A stretch of 64,000 nt of DNA from Aspidiotus rigidus (taxonomy: Eukaryota > Arthropoda > Insecta > Hemiptera > Diaspididae), in contig JAVHKY010000052.1 in NCBI GenBank assembly GCA_035079385.1, forward strand, positions 12,524,001 to 12,588,000, written 5' to 3'. The translations under genes and the position numbers were made by a program. Below are positions 46,960-59,977 of this stretch, one piece after another. Each line of letters opens with the position of its first letter. The first letter of the stretch is position 1. The notes below the pieces were generated by a model. The model searched no databases. It had not been told where the DNA came from and saw nothing but the letters and a program-made list of their open reading frames with translations.

Positions 46960-48674
46960 GTTTCAGTTAGACACGATGGGATTGAATTGAACGCATTTCT
47001 TATGTCGAGGCTGACGGCTGCGCAAAACTGGCGCATATCAATCGCTGACTTGGCTATCCTCTTCAGCCGGATCCCAGCATCTGATGTGCAGCGTCCAGTT
47101 TGAAAACCGTACTGGCTATCAGAGATTATATCTCTTTCCTTCAGATAGCTCTCCAAACGATTGGCTATCACTCTTTCTAGAAGTTTCCCAACATTGTCTA
47201 GCAGACAAAGTGGACGATAAGAGGATGGTAGACCAGGTGGTTTATCCTTCTTATCGATCAACGCTAGCCTGGCTTTCTTCCATCGCACAGGGAACAGTCC
47301 CCCAACAATTGCCGCATTGAATGTATCAACAAGCAGTGCTGGGTCAACTGAATGTATGGCGGTCCAGACTGGATTTGGAATCTCATCCGGGCCTGGAGCC
47401 TTCCAATACTTACCCCGCAGTCTATTGATTGCTGCATCAACCTCCTCGGTGCCTAGGAGGGATATACCATCCTCTTCTACTATTGGTAGCGTTACCATTG
47501 GTGGTGGCTGCTGTGGGAACAAGCCATCAATGATTTGACCCACAACATCCGGCTCCATTCGGCTCATTGCTGAGAGGCCTTTGAGCTTCTTCAGCACTAA
47601 CTTATAAGGCTTTCCAAATGGGTCGTCATCTGCCATCTCACATAGCTCTCGCCATGCAGCACTCTTGCTGTCCTTGATGGCCTTCTTCAGCCTTTTACGA
47701 GCCAGCTGGTATTCGGGTGCAACCGCCCGCGCCCCTTCGCGCCCACTACTACGCTGGTATATCCGGCGCTGACGGTTGCACTCTTTTCTCAATTCGGCAA
47801 TCTTGTTGGTCCACCAGTAAACAGCCCTCCTCTTCTTTGGTGGACCTTGCCTGGGCATGGCTACATCGCAAGCTTTGGTGACAGTCTTGATCATCCTCTC
47901 GGCTGCCGCCTCCGCATTGCCTTCTTGCTCTTCTTCTTGATCCCATGTGAGAGCAAGATAGCTAGCCTTCAAACGGTCGCTATTCAGCTTCCTAACGGCC
48001 CACTTTCTTACCAGCTTTTGTGGAGCAGCGACCTCGACTTCCCGGCGGATGGAGAAGCCGATACACCTGTGGTCGCTCCCAGAAAGGTCCTTGTCCAGTA
48101 CCGCCCAGCCTTCTATTTTTCGGGCTAGGCTCTCTGAGGCAAAGGTGATATCAATAATGGACCCATATCCTTGATGCACTCGGGTAGGAGTGTTGCCGAC
48201 ATTGACTGTTTCCAGTCGATTGTAAGCAATCCACTCCCCCAAGGCATACCCACGGATGTCCGTACAGCCTGATCGCCACTCTTCTGACTTGGCATTAAAA
48301 TCGCCAGCCACAATGAATTTTTCACCTTGCCATCTGGACAAGCTTTCTTTTAATTTCTTCAAGAAGTCCTCAAACTCCGGGAAGGGGCGATTTGGGGAGA
48401 AGTAGCAACTGTAGACAACCATGTCGGCCATCTTCACAGCAACATACCCCTCCCCTCTTTCAACCTCTCCCGGAGCAATCGGACACTCTGGGCAAACACC
48501 AATGGCCGCTAAGCCAGTACGGTCTGTGTACCATCCTTTTCTTTTCGCAACATTGTAATACTCACTGGCAATTACAATGTGCGTTCCCTCTTCAGCTACA
48601 AACTGCCAGAGAAGATCCTGGGCCAGTTCGCAGTGCTGAAGATTGGTCTGCAGGAACTTGAGCGTCCCTGCCAT
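46950..48674 (-). pseudogene. R1-like ORF2, copy A (truncated)
   Basis: 574 codons starting MAGTLKFLQTNLQHCELAQD. The APE endonuclease is intact (VAGDFNAKS, GSDHRCI) and the RT fingers are present (APGPDEIPNPV, SYRPLCLLDNVGK, QYGFQTGRC). It ends after SLDIRNAFNSIP, so PQGS, YADD and the C-terminal CCHC are gone. The last eight codons are unrelated flank. Confidence 0.93.
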
Positions 48675-50742
48675 TAGGAGGCCGTTGGTCCTCTTCGCCC
48701 TCTAGGTTGGGTCTTGCGGGCTGGCTGTAGGACAGCACCAAGGCACCCTTGGCTACCCAAAATGTGACCAGTGTCACGACCTTCAGCCTGGCTTCATACG
48801 GGGCATTTGGGCTCCCGTTGACAATCCCGGATCACATGTCCTTCGGCTCCACATCTGTAGCATCCCGAGCCGATGCTTTCATTGGTGCAGGTGGCAGCCA
48901 TATGTCCTCGCCGTAGGCACTTGTAACACCTTGGCTGCAAGGTTTTCCTCTCCAATGAGATTACTCGACAGATGCTCCAGCCAATCTTGGCCTTGCCCTC
49001 TTTGAGTATCTCCATCGCCCTCTGTATGCCCAGCTGAACTTGGGCTGTTTGGCAGCCACGACTTGCGGGCCTACATTGGACCTTATCTTCTGCACCAATC
49101 TTCAGGGCAGTCCGGATCTCTTCGACAGTCACCGACTCCTCGATGTCCAAGATCAGGAGTCCCGTCTGTCGTTGGGGTTCTCGGACATCAGTTCCATTCC
49201 CCAGCACTTCTTTCAGCTTTGCCGCAAACTCCGCGACATTCTTGTTGTTGGAGTCCGCCCCTTTCAGCTCAATAATCATCTCCCCTTTTGCGGTATACCT
49301 TGTCTTGACTGGTGTCAAGCCAAATTCCGCTGGGGACAACTTCTGGCGCGCTTCCTTAAGGAGGTCGGCGTACCTCACCTCTTCTGAGGTCTTCCTCAGT
49401 ATCACGGCCCCACCTCGTGGGTGTCTCTTCTGGAGGAGCTGCAGTTTCTTTGCGTTGGGCATCCTTTTACCATCTTCTGGCCTACTAGGCACAGTGGGAG
49501 GGTTGGTGCGACGTCGACGCACTACCTGGCTCCAGGTGGCACCTTCTTCCAAGATAGGCACAGGCTGTTGCGGCTGATGTAGTTGCAGCTCCTGTCGCTG
49601 CAGTTGCTGTGGCGGTTGCAGTTGCGAAAGCAGTTGCGGTCGTGGCTGCAGTTGCGGAAGCGGTTGCGGTCGTGGCTGCAGTTGTGGAAGCGGTTGCGGT
49701 CGTGGCTGCAGTTGCGGTCGCGGTTGCAGTTGCGGTTGCTGCGATTGCTGCTGCTTATGCCGTTGTTGCAGTTGCCCTTGCTGCTGCCGTTGTTGCGCTT
49801 GCAGATTCTTCTGCTGGGGTGTACTCAGCAATGGTTTAGCAGATAATTTCTGCGGTCTTATCTGCTTTGCCTTCTCAGACTCCTGCAAGCCACTGCCACT
49901 CTGTAACACAGGTGGTGGTGGTGATGATGCCTGGCTATGCTGCTGCAGCCGAGCAAGCCTTTGCAGCTCTGTGTGCATACCAACCATGTTCTCCTTTAAC
50001 AGGGTATTCTCGGCCTTAATCTTCTTCAGCTCTTGAAGGTTCTTCATCTTTTCCTCTTCCGCCTTCTTTTAATGAGCGAGAAGCTTTTTCACTTGCTCTG
50101 CTAGCTTGAAATTTGCCACCTTGAGGGACCTTATTTCTTCAAGGAGCTGAGTGTGCGCTGGTTGACCCTTCTCAGAGAGGTGGGTGTCCACCACTTTTTG
50201 TGATCCATCGACCTTCTCCTTCATAGCAATTGCGCTCCTCCGCGCTGCTTTGGCCTCAGCTTCGCGCACAATATCTCTCTCCATGAGTTTCTTGCAATGG
50301 TTCTGAAGCTTCTTCATTGCAGACTTCATTTTTGCGTTCGGAAGGTTTGGTATCTTACCAAGGAACAAACCTTCCTCTTCCGTCAGCTCATCCTTAGAGC
50401 TTGTCTTAGTAGGGGAGGTGAAGGAGTTAGCCCGCAACCTCTTCCTAGTGTGGCATTGCTTTACCTTAGCAAGAGGGGTGACAAAAACTTCGTCTAACCC
50501 CTCAGGAGTTCCCGGTGGTCGCGTGATGGTAGTGACCTCCTTGGACTTTTTGGTCTCCTCTTCCTGGGATCGACTGAGCACCTCGCCATCGTCTTGGCCG
50601 ATCGCATTTGACCTATTACTTGCCTCATCGTTGGATTCGGGGACAAAACCCCCAACCCCTCGCCGCCTGAGCGCGTCAGCGTGAGGAGCCGGCTTGCCGT
50701 ATCCGAAACGGCACCATTTTTTTCATCGTTCGTCATTGTCAT
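48674..50742 (-). pseudogene. R1-like ORF1 (Gag), copy A, broken
   Basis: Same layout as copy B: start at MTMTNDEKNG (50742), coiled-coil region, long Gln/Pro-rich stretch, RRM-like Gag core, zinc knuckles CYKCLRRGHMAATC and CYRCGAEGHVIRDC. Breaks: a one-base loss near 50650 relative to copy B, a TAA at about 50070 (LLAH then stop), and TGC to TGA in the third knuckle near 48796. The TAATG overlap with ORF2 at 48672-48676 is kept. No functional Gag expected. Confidence 0.9.
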
Positions 50743-51960
50743 CTGTAAAATAAAATAGTTGCAGTGTGAGGCGTCATCTGAGAAGCTGCTTCTGCCTTCC
50801 CAGATCATCTTGTAGAACCATACTTTCCCCGCGAGCTGCTTGGTCCTCACAGGGAAATGCGTACCTTACGGCTATGACCGGGTTTTCATTTCAGAGTTGT
50901 CCTTCTCCTACCCCAGTCACTGGTGGGAAACTTCACCAGGGCCAGGGAGTGAGTGGTGTGGGACGTGAAAGCCCAGATGACAATATGTAACCCCATACAA
51001 ACAGGACGTGAATGCTATGAAAGCAATACGTAACCCCATTCATACAGGACGTGAGTGCCGCCAGACAGTACGTAACCCCACACATGAAGATGATCCTGAT
51101 GCAGGTGTGACTGCCTACACCAGTTGACGGTTTTCTGTCGGGGTTGTCCTTCCCTTATCCTATGAGCCCGTGCCCTAGCCTGCAAGGAGACAGGTGGTTT
51201 TTTTTAAAAATTATAGGGTTTCCTTCCCTACGGTTTAATTAGCCTCGGAGTATCCTTCTCCTAGTACTCTTAGTTGTAGCGCCCCACCCGCACCCCGAAA
51301 GCAACCCACCACCAAACCATAACCCCACCAAACGCCGATCAGAAGCAGACAGAAGTGAAACAGTCGCAGCCAACACCTCACTACCTCACATTTGACACTC
51401 AAGTCCAGTACCCGAGCATTCACAAGGGTACCAGACAACTCAGCTCAGTCAAGCACCAGAGAAGGCACCCACCAGAGCAGACCCAGTACGCACCCACCCG
51501 GCACAGCGCAGCACCATAAGGCACAAGACGCCACACCATGGAGGGAACCCACCGGAGCCACCCCAATGTGCACCAACCCGGCACAAGACGCCATCCTAGT
51601 TTATAGGTCCGGCCGCGCATCCCAGGTGGTCAGCCCGGTCAGCACGCCCAGACCGCAACTACTCGCGCGAGGCAGAGTTCATGTAGCAGCCCACGCAGTC
51701 AGCCTGTTCTGCCAATGAACCCCTCAGTTCCAGGTGACGCACAGCCCGGGGGGTCAGCCCAGTCAGTGGCACCGGAACCGGACCTCTTCATTCATTCATC
51801 ATCCCACTCATTCAAATCTGTGCCGCACACTCGCCTGTCACCCATCCACAAGCCCGCCAACGCCCAGCAAAGCCACAGCCCAGAGCACGCCACCATCAGA
51901 GCACAGATGACACACCACGTAGGCCCCCCCACCGCGTCAAGGTGGTACCTTACGGGGGAG
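50743..51960 (-). promoter_or_regulatory. R1-like 5' leader, copy A
   Basis: About 1.2 kb from the element start (CTCCCCCGTAAGG, at 51959) to ORF1. Contains the terminal hairpin (51922-51959) and three tandem subunits with GTTACGTA and CACGTCC near 50960-51090. As in other LINEs, an internal promoter is expected here, but the sequence does not prove it. Confidence 0.65.
50955..51090 (-). repeat. Leader subrepeats, copy A
   Basis: Three units of 42-45 bp. In plus-strand reading each has GGACGTGA at one side and CAGTACGTAACCCCA (or a variant) at the other. The same set is present in copy B at 58272-58397. Confidence 0.8.
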
Positions 51961-52508
<548 letters not shown>

Positions 52509-52891
52509 CGTCATCCATAATGGAGTAGGTGCGGGTTGCGTATGCATTTAATATTGTTTCCTCCAACACCGGAATCGACCCTTTCGGGTATAACTTCAGT
52601 GAAGGAGGAATCTCCTACGCGAACCCCCTCTTCTACTCGGCAACTGCCAAGTTGCTTTGACAACCGCCAAGCTGCGATGCCCCCCTGGCACGCACAAAAA
52701 AGAAACAGCACTAGAGAACGCACTCACGTCACAAAAACGACACTATCACATCACACCAGGCGTAATAAGTCGCTGTTGCGTGAATCTCACTGTATGGTGC
52801 TCGTTAGACATATTCGTATGAACAGTGAACGTACCGTAGTAAGTTCACCGGAATAGAGGACGCGGAGCAACCATATAAACGCGAGATTCTT
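52509..52891 (-). other. 3' UTR of copy B
   Basis: 383 bp, colinear with the copy C 3' UTR, except that copy B has about 50 extra bases at the end (52509-52550; complement of TCGTCATCCATAATGGAGTA onward) before poly(A). Confidence 0.85.
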
Positions 52892-55800
52892 TCAACAACT
52901 ATAAAGGCCGTAACAATCTGGATGGTATCCTTCTTCCTCTTCTTCCTGCAGATCTGGATGTTGATGGTACACAGGTGTTGAGTAGGCCATAGCGTGGTTC
53001 TGCATTTGCCTATTCCATTCCTGGTCCATCTTCCTCTTCATGATGGTGGCCGCAAATGCAGACACCTGGTTCCATGCTTCTTCGGAACCTAGCATGGTGG
53101 GTACCAGGCTACTCGGGTCGAGCGCTTCATCTACCCCGATCTCTTGAAGAGACCGACTAAGCTCGTCCCGCTCACGCCTCCACGCCTCACACTCAAATAA
53201 GGTGTGTTGTGGACCATCATCCCGCCCTTGGTTACAGTGCGAACACGTTGCCTGCTCAACTTTCCTTAACTTCTCGTGAAGGTACTTGTTGAAGCAGCCA
53301 TGGCCGCTTAACACCTGCGTCAGGTGAAAGTTCAGCTGACCATGGTGTCGGTTCATCCACTCATCAAGGTCGCGTATTAGCACACGGGTTGTCCATGTAC
53401 CCAGCTCACTCTGGGCAATTCTTTCTTTCCACTTTACAAGCAAGGAGCGCCTGGCCTCCTGCTTGACCCGTAAAGCTTCTCGGTTGGTCGTCGTTCTCTT
53501 CTTTGCTTCGAACACCACCGCTCTCTCCTCAGCAAGGAGCTCAATTGGTGGTGAACGTGCTAATACACAAAGAGCCTCCGTCGAGACAGTGCGGTAGGCA
53601 CTAACACACCTCAGCGCAGCTCTTCGTTGGATCTTTACCATCTCTCTTCTTCGGTATGGTATCTTCATGCAGTCGGCCCATACTGGCGCACCGTATAGGA
53701 GGATCGACAAGGCGGTGCTCATCATGATCCTTCTCCTTGCTTCTCTCGGTCCTCCTAGGTTCCTCATCAGGCGGCTTAGGTAGCCAACTACCCGGCCCGC
53801 TTTTTCCGCTACCATCAGGAAATGGTGCCTGAAGCTCAGCGTTGAGTCAAACCAGATGCCCAGGTATTTCATTTGCTTCTTGGTTTCAATTTCCACACCT
53901 CGCAGGCGAAAGGTGGGTGGCTTGAACTTCCGACGGGTCGTGAATAAAATGGCCTCCGTCTTACTTGCTGCTAGTTCAAGTCCAGCCGACTCGATCCAAC
54001 GCGTCACATCCTCTAGGGCCCGGTTTACCCTGCTCTCCACCGCTACAGTTGTTTCGGCAGTGCATACCACTAGGGTGTCATCCGCATAGCAGATAAGCTT
54101 AACCCCCGGTGGCAGCTTCACCTTAAAGATTCCGTTAAATGCGACGCACCACAAAAGCGGCCCAAGGACCGACCCCTGCGGCACCCCACAAGTAACAGGG
54201 CGCTTTACTGTACCAGCAGACGTCTCTGCTTGGATTTCACGGCAGCTAAGATAGCTGCTGATCATCCTGAGCAGGTATGCGGGCACTCCTGCGTTCACAA
54301 GAGCTTCCAATATCATCTTCCATGGGATTGAATTGAACGCATTTCTTATGTCGAGGCTAACGGCTGCGCAAAACTGACGCATATCAATTGCTGACTTGGC
54401 TATCCTCTTCAGCCGGAACCCAGCATCTGATGTGCAGCGTCCAGTTTGAAAACCGTACTGGCTATCAGAGATTATATCTCTTTCCTTCAGATAGCTCTCC
54501 AAACGATTGGCTATCACTCTTTCTAGAAGTTTCCCGACATTGTCTAGCAGACAAAGTGGACGATAAGAGGATGGTAGACCAGGTGGTTTATCCTTCTTAT
54601 CGATCAACGCTAGCCTGGCTTTCTTCCATCGCACAGGGAACAGTCCCCCAACAATTGCCGCATTGAATGTATCAACAAGCAGTGCTGGGTCAACTGAATG
54701 TATGGCGCTCCAGACTGGATTTGGAATCTCATCCGGGCCTGGAGCCTTCCAATACTTACCCCGCAGTCTATTGACTGCTGCATCAACCTCCTCGGTGCCT
54801 AGGAGGGATATACCATCCTCTTCTACTATTGGTAGCGTTACCATTGGTGGTGGCTGCTGTGGGAACAAGCCATCAATGATTTGACCCACAACATCCGGCT
54901 CCATTCGGCTCATTGCTGAGAGGCCTTTGAGCTTCTTCAGCACTAACTTATAAGGCTTTCCAAATGGGTCGTCATCTGCCATCTCACATAGCTCTCGCCA
55001 TGCAGCACTCTTGCTGTCCTTGATGGCCTTCTTCAGCCTTTTACGAGCCAGCTGGTATTCGGGTGCAACCGCCCGCGCCCCTTCGCGGCCACTACTACGC
55101 TGGTATATCCGGCGCTGACGGTTGCACTCTTTTCTCAATTCGGCAATCTTGTTGGTCCACCAGTAAACAGCCCTCCTCTTCTTTGGTGGACCTTGCCTGG
55201 GCATGGCTACATCGCAAGCTTTGGTGACAGTCTTGATCATCCTCTCTGCTGCCACCTCCGCATTGCCTTCTTGCTCTTCTTCTTGATCCCATGTGAGAGC
55301 AAGATAGCTAGCCTTCAAACGGTCGCTATTCAGCTTCCTAACGGCCCACTTTCTTACCAGCTTTTGTGGAGCAGCGACCTCAACTTCCCGGCGGATGGAG
55401 AAGCCGATACACCGGTGGTCGCTCCCAGATAGCTCCTTGTCCAGTACCGCCCAGCCTTCTATTTTTCGGGCTAGGCTCTCTGAGGCAAAGGTGATATCAA
55501 TAATGGACCCATATCCTTGATGCACTCGGGTAGGAGTGTTGCCAACATTGACTGTTTCCAGTCGATTGTAAGCAATCCACTCCCCCAAGGCATACCCACG
55601 GATGTCCGTACGGCCTGATCGCCACTCTTCTGACTTGGCATTAAAATCGCCAGCCACAATGAATTTTTCACCTTGCCATCTGGACAAGCTTTCCTCTAAT
55701 TTCTTCAAGAAGTCCTCAAACTCCAGGAAGGGGCGATTCGGGGAGAAGTAGCAACTGTAGACAACCATGTCGGCCATCTTCACAGCAACATACCCCTCCC

Positions 55801-56020
55801 CTCTTTCAACCTCTCCCGGAGCAATTGGACACTCTGGGCAAACACCAATGGCCGCTAAGCCAGTACGGTCTGTGTACCATCCTTGTCTTCTCGCAACATT
55901 GTAATACTCACTGGCAATTACAATGTGCGTTCCCTCCTCAGCTACAAACTGCCAGAGAAGGTCCTGGGCCAGTTCGCAATGCTGAAGGTTGGCCTGCAGG
56001 AACTTGAGCGTTCCTGTCAT
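52892..56020 (-). CDS. R1-like ORF2: APE endonuclease-reverse transcriptase, copy B
   Basis: 1042 residues, intact. It nicks the target DNA and reverse-transcribes element RNA at the nick. The endonuclease covers residues 1-210: NLQHC at 11-15, VAGDFNAKS at 122-130, SGSDHRC with the catalytic SDH at 200-202. The RT covers about 425-730: APGPDEIPN at 426-434, LDIRNAF at 557-562, GVPQGSVLGP at 612-621, CYADDTLV with the catalytic YADD at 645-648. The C-terminal finger C926-x2-C929-x9-H939-x4-C944 is typical of R1/Jockey elements. The start ATG shares TAATG with the ORF1 stop. Compared with copy C it is six residues longer, because TAG in C is TAC here. Confidence 0.95.
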   Translation of the reverse strand: MTGTLKFLQANLQHCELAQDLLWQFVAEEGTHIVIASEYYNVARRQGWYTDRTGLAAIGVCPECPIAPGEVERGEGYVAVKMADMVVYSCYFSPNRPFLEFEDFLKKLEESLSRWQGEKFIVAGDFNAKSEEWRSGRTDIRGYALGEWIAYNRLETVNVGNTPTRVHQGYGSIIDITFASESLARKIEGWAVLDKELSGSDHRCIGFSIRREVEVAAPQKLVRKWAVRKLNSDRLKASYLALTWDQEEEQEGNAEVAAERMIKTVTKACDVAMPRQGPPKKRRAVYWWTNKIAELRKECNRQRRIYQRSSGREGARAVAPEYQLARKRLKKAIKDSKSAAWRELCEMADDDPFGKPYKLVLKKLKGLSAMSRMEPDVVGQIIDGLFPQQPPPMVTLPIVEEDGISLLGTEEVDAAVNRLRGKYWKAPGPDEIPNPVWSAIHSVDPALLVDTFNAAIVGGLFPVRWKKARLALIDKKDKPPGLPSSYRPLCLLDNVGKLLERVIANRLESYLKERDIISDSQYGFQTGRCTSDAGFRLKRIAKSAIDMRQFCAAVSLDIRNAFNSIPWKMILEALVNAGVPAYLLRMISSYLSCREIQAETSAGTVKRPVTCGVPQGSVLGPLLWCVAFNGIFKVKLPPGVKLICYADDTLVVCTAETTVAVESRVNRALEDVTRWIESAGLELAASKTEAILFTTRRKFKPPTFRLRGVEIETKKQMKYLGIWFDSTLSFRHHFLMVAEKAGRVVGYLSRLMRNLGGPREARRRIMMSTALSILLYGAPVWADCMKIPYRRREMVKIQRRAALRCVSAYRTVSTEALCVLARSPPIELLAEERAVVFEAKKRTTTNREALRVKQEARRSLLVKWKERIAQSELGTWTTRVLIRDLDEWMNRHHGQLNFHLTQVLSGHGCFNKYLHEKLRKVEQATCSHCNQGRDDGPQHTLFECEAWRRERDELSRSLQEIGVDEALDPSSLVPTMLGSEEAWNQVSAFAATIMKRKMDQEWNRQMQNHAMAYSTPVYHQHPDLQEEEEEGYHPDCYGLYSC

Positions 56021-56022
56021 TA
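56018..56022 (-). promoter_or_regulatory. TAATG stop-start overlap, ORF1/ORF2, copy B
   Basis: The ORF1 stop TAA and ORF2 start ATG share one base. The same pentamer joins the ORFs in copies A (48672-48676) and C (63086-63090). In the silkworm element SART1 the UAAUG overlap is known to support reinitiation of translation, so the same mechanism is likely here. Confidence 0.9.
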
Positions 56023-58059
56023 GGAGGCCATTGGTCCTCTTCTGCTGCCTGGTCGCCCTCGGGTCCTAGGCTCGGCAGCACCTATGCAACCTTTGCTGCC
56101 GACCACGTGCCCTGCATTGCGGCCCTCTTCTCGGCTGCACAATGGGCACTTTGGGTCATTGTGGCAGTCCTTTAGTAGATGCCCTTCTTCTCCGCATCTG
56201 TAGCATCCATTGCCAACGGCTACCCCTTGGCAAGCTGCGGCAATGTGGCCTCTTCGGAGGCATTTGAAGCAGCGTGGAGGCGCTGCATCCTTCTTTTCGA
56301 GGGAACGGACCCTACAGGTGCTCCATCCAATCTGGATGTTGCCCATCTGCACCAGTTGTAGGGCAGTTGGGATTGGCACCTGGATGTGTGCCATCTGGCA
56401 CCCCCGGCCCATCTTCTGGAGGTTGAGAACTTTGACCTCCTTCTCCTTCCCAACTGCTGCCACAATTTCCTCCTTGGTGACGGAGGCATCAATGTTGAGG
56501 ACCAATATGCTGGTCTTCCTCATTGGTGTCCTGACCTCAGCCTTTGCTCCAATGACTTCCTTGAGCCGGTCCGGGAAAGCATCCACTTCTCCTGAAGTAT
56601 GTTGGTACTCCAGGACCATTTCCCCTGCCTTGGTGAATCTGGTAGAGACCACCTTGACTCCAAGAGCCGCAACTGACAATTTGGACCTTGCCTCTTGAAC
56701 AATGGCTGTGTATGTTGGAGAGCCATCTTCTTCACTCCTCCTCTTTAACACCACTGCGCTTGTGCGAGGGTTCCTCTTCTTCAAGAGGCGGAGCTGCTGT
56801 TGCATCTTCTTCTGTTGAGGGGGCACATTGGGAGGCCTGCCCTCAGTTACAGTAGGCGGCTGAGTGGTTTTCCCCCGGGTGCGTCGGGAAACTACCTGGC
56901 TCCAGGAGGGTGCCTCAGTCCCTGAATCTGCCTGTAGTGGCTGTTGCAGTTGCTGCAATTGCTGCTGTTGTAGCTGCGGTTGCTGATGTTGTCGCCGCTG
57001 TAGCTGCTGTTGTTGTCGCTGCGGTAGCTGCTGCTGTTGTCGCTGCGGTAGCTGCTGCTGTTGTTGCTGCGGTAGCTGCTGCTGTTGCTTCATCAGCTGA
57101 GCAAGTGGCTTTGCTGCCTGGGCAGGTGGCTTTGTTGCCTTGGCTGACTTGGCGGGTGGCTTTGCCAACTGAGTGGGTGGCTTTGCGGACTGGGTGGGTG
57201 GCTTTACTGACTGGGCTGGTGGCTTCTGCAGCCCTGCCGGCTTGGCTTTCCTGGATGTCTCCTCTAGCCCACTGCTATATGGTGATCCAGGTGACGGCAG
57301 TCCGCACTGTTGAAGTGCCACAAGCCTCTGCAGCTCCTTACGCATGCCGTTAAGGTTTGCCTTGAGAGCAACGTTCTCGGATTGGACCGTCTTCAACAAC
57401 TGGAGGTTAGCGGCCCTTTCTTGCTCCATCTTCTTCTGGGATGCCAGGAGCTTCTTGACAAGTTCCTCCAACTTCTCATTTGTTGCCTCTAGTGATGCCA
57501 TCTTCTTGAGGAGCTGGCTACCATCCTGCTGCTCCTTTGCAGAGAGGCAGGTATCCACAAGACTCTGTAGCTCCTCAACCTTCTTATTCATCTTGATCCC
57601 TTTCTTCCGCTCTGCCTGGATCTCAGCTTCGCGAGCAAGGTCTCTCTGCATCAACTTCTTGCAGTGGTTTTGCAACTTTTTCATCGCCGTCTTCATTTTG
57701 GCATTTGGTAGATTCGGGATCTTTCCAAGGAACAGTCCCTCCTCTACCTCTTCGCTCTCTGACCCACTTTTTGTCGGAGACGTAAATGAATTGGCACGCA
57801 GCCTCTTCCTTCTGTGCTCCGGTTTTTGCTTTGGCAAGTAGCTTGGAGTTGCAAAAACCTCTACTTCTTCTTCCAAAGATATTGGTTGTGGCGTCCTTGG
57901 TACATCCTGGGACTGCCCATTCACATCTGTGGTGATGGCCTCATATCTTGATTCGGGGACAATACCCCCCGACCCCTCGCCGCCTGAGCGCATCAGCGTG
58001 GGGAGCCGGTTTGCCGCATCCGAAACGGCACCAGTATTCTCATCTTTATCCATTGTCAT
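56020..58059 (-). CDS. R1-like ORF1 (Gag-like protein), copy B
   Basis: 679 residues from MTMDKDENTGAVSDA. The upstream in-frame ATG at 58089 is less likely because the matching region of copy A lacks it. Order: acidic/basic N-terminus with a nuclear-signal-like KRLRAN block, a long coiled coil (MKTAMKKLQNHCKKLMQRDL through SQKKMEQERAANLQ), Pro/Ala/Lys repeats (AKPPTQ units), a Gln-rich tract, then SWSQVVSRRTR and a folded Gag core (AEVRTPMRKTSILVLNID). It ends with three zinc knuckles: CFKCLRRGHIAAAC, CYRCGEEGHLLKDC, CPLCSREEGRNAGHVVG...C. Binds the element RNA to form the RNP. It differs markedly from copy A/C ORF1 upstream of the knuckles. Confidence 0.93.
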   Translation of the reverse strand: MTMDKDENTGAVSDAANRLPTLMRSGGEGSGGIVPESRYEAITTDVNGQSQDVPRTPQPISLEEEVEVFATPSYLPKQKPEHRRKRLRANSFTSPTKSGSESEEVEEGLFLGKIPNLPNAKMKTAMKKLQNHCKKLMQRDLAREAEIQAERKKGIKMNKKVEELQSLVDTCLSAKEQQDGSQLLKKMASLEATNEKLEELVKKLLASQKKMEQERAANLQLLKTVQSENVALKANLNGMRKELQRLVALQQCGLPSPGSPYSSGLEETSRKAKPAGLQKPPAQSVKPPTQSAKPPTQLAKPPAKSAKATKPPAQAAKPLAQLMKQQQQLPQQQQQQLPQRQQQQLPQRQQQQLQRRQHQQPQLQQQQLQQLQQPLQADSGTEAPSWSQVVSRRTRGKTTQPPTVTEGRPPNVPPQQKKMQQQLRLLKKRNPRTSAVVLKRRSEEDGSPTYTAIVQEARSKLSVAALGVKVVSTRFTKAGEMVLEYQHTSGEVDAFPDRLKEVIGAKAEVRTPMRKTSILVLNIDASVTKEEIVAAVGKEKEVKVLNLQKMGRGCQMAHIQVPIPTALQLVQMGNIQIGWSTCRVRSLEKKDAAPPRCFKCLRRGHIAAACQGVAVGNGCYRCGEEGHLLKDCHNDPKCPLCSREEGRNAGHVVGSKGCIGAAEPRTRGRPGSRRGPMAS

Positions 58060-59600
<1,541 letters not shown>

Positions 59601-59977
59601 TTTTTTTTTTTTTTTTTTAATATTGTTTCCTCCAACACCGGAATCGACCCTTTCGGGTATAACTTCAGTGAAGGAGGAATCTCCTACGCGAACCCCCTCT
59701 TCTACTCGGCAACTGCCAAGTTGCTTTGGCAACCGCCAAGCTGCGATGCCCCCCTGGCACGCACAAAAAGAAAACAGCACTAGAGAACACACTCACATCA
59801 CAAAACTACACTATCACATCACATCAGGCGTAATAAGTCGCTGTTGCGTGAATCTCACTGTATGGTGCTCGTTAGACATATTCGTATGAACAGTGAACGT
59901 ACCGTAGTACGTTCACCGGAATAGAGGACGCGGAGCAACCATATAAACGCGAGATTCTTTCAACAACTATAAAGGCC

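Larger units (their letters stand above)
46976..51960 (-). mobile_element. R1/SART-like retrotransposon, copy A (3' deleted)
   Basis: Complete 5' end and leader (51960-50743), broken ORF1, and ORF2 up to residue 566, where similarity to copies B and C stops abruptly at 46976. The 3' half of ORF2, 3' UTR and poly(A) are missing. Loss of the 3' part with an intact 5' end is the reverse of the usual LINE truncation and points to a later deletion or rearrangement. ORF1 has a one-base deletion and two nonsense changes. Confidence 0.9.

Noticed and set aside
47084..49846. Plus-strand frames opposite the R1-like ORFs, including an Ala/Val-rich one near 49600
   Set aside because: Shadows of the minus-strand Gag Gln-rich tract and ORF2. 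They repeat identically in each copy.
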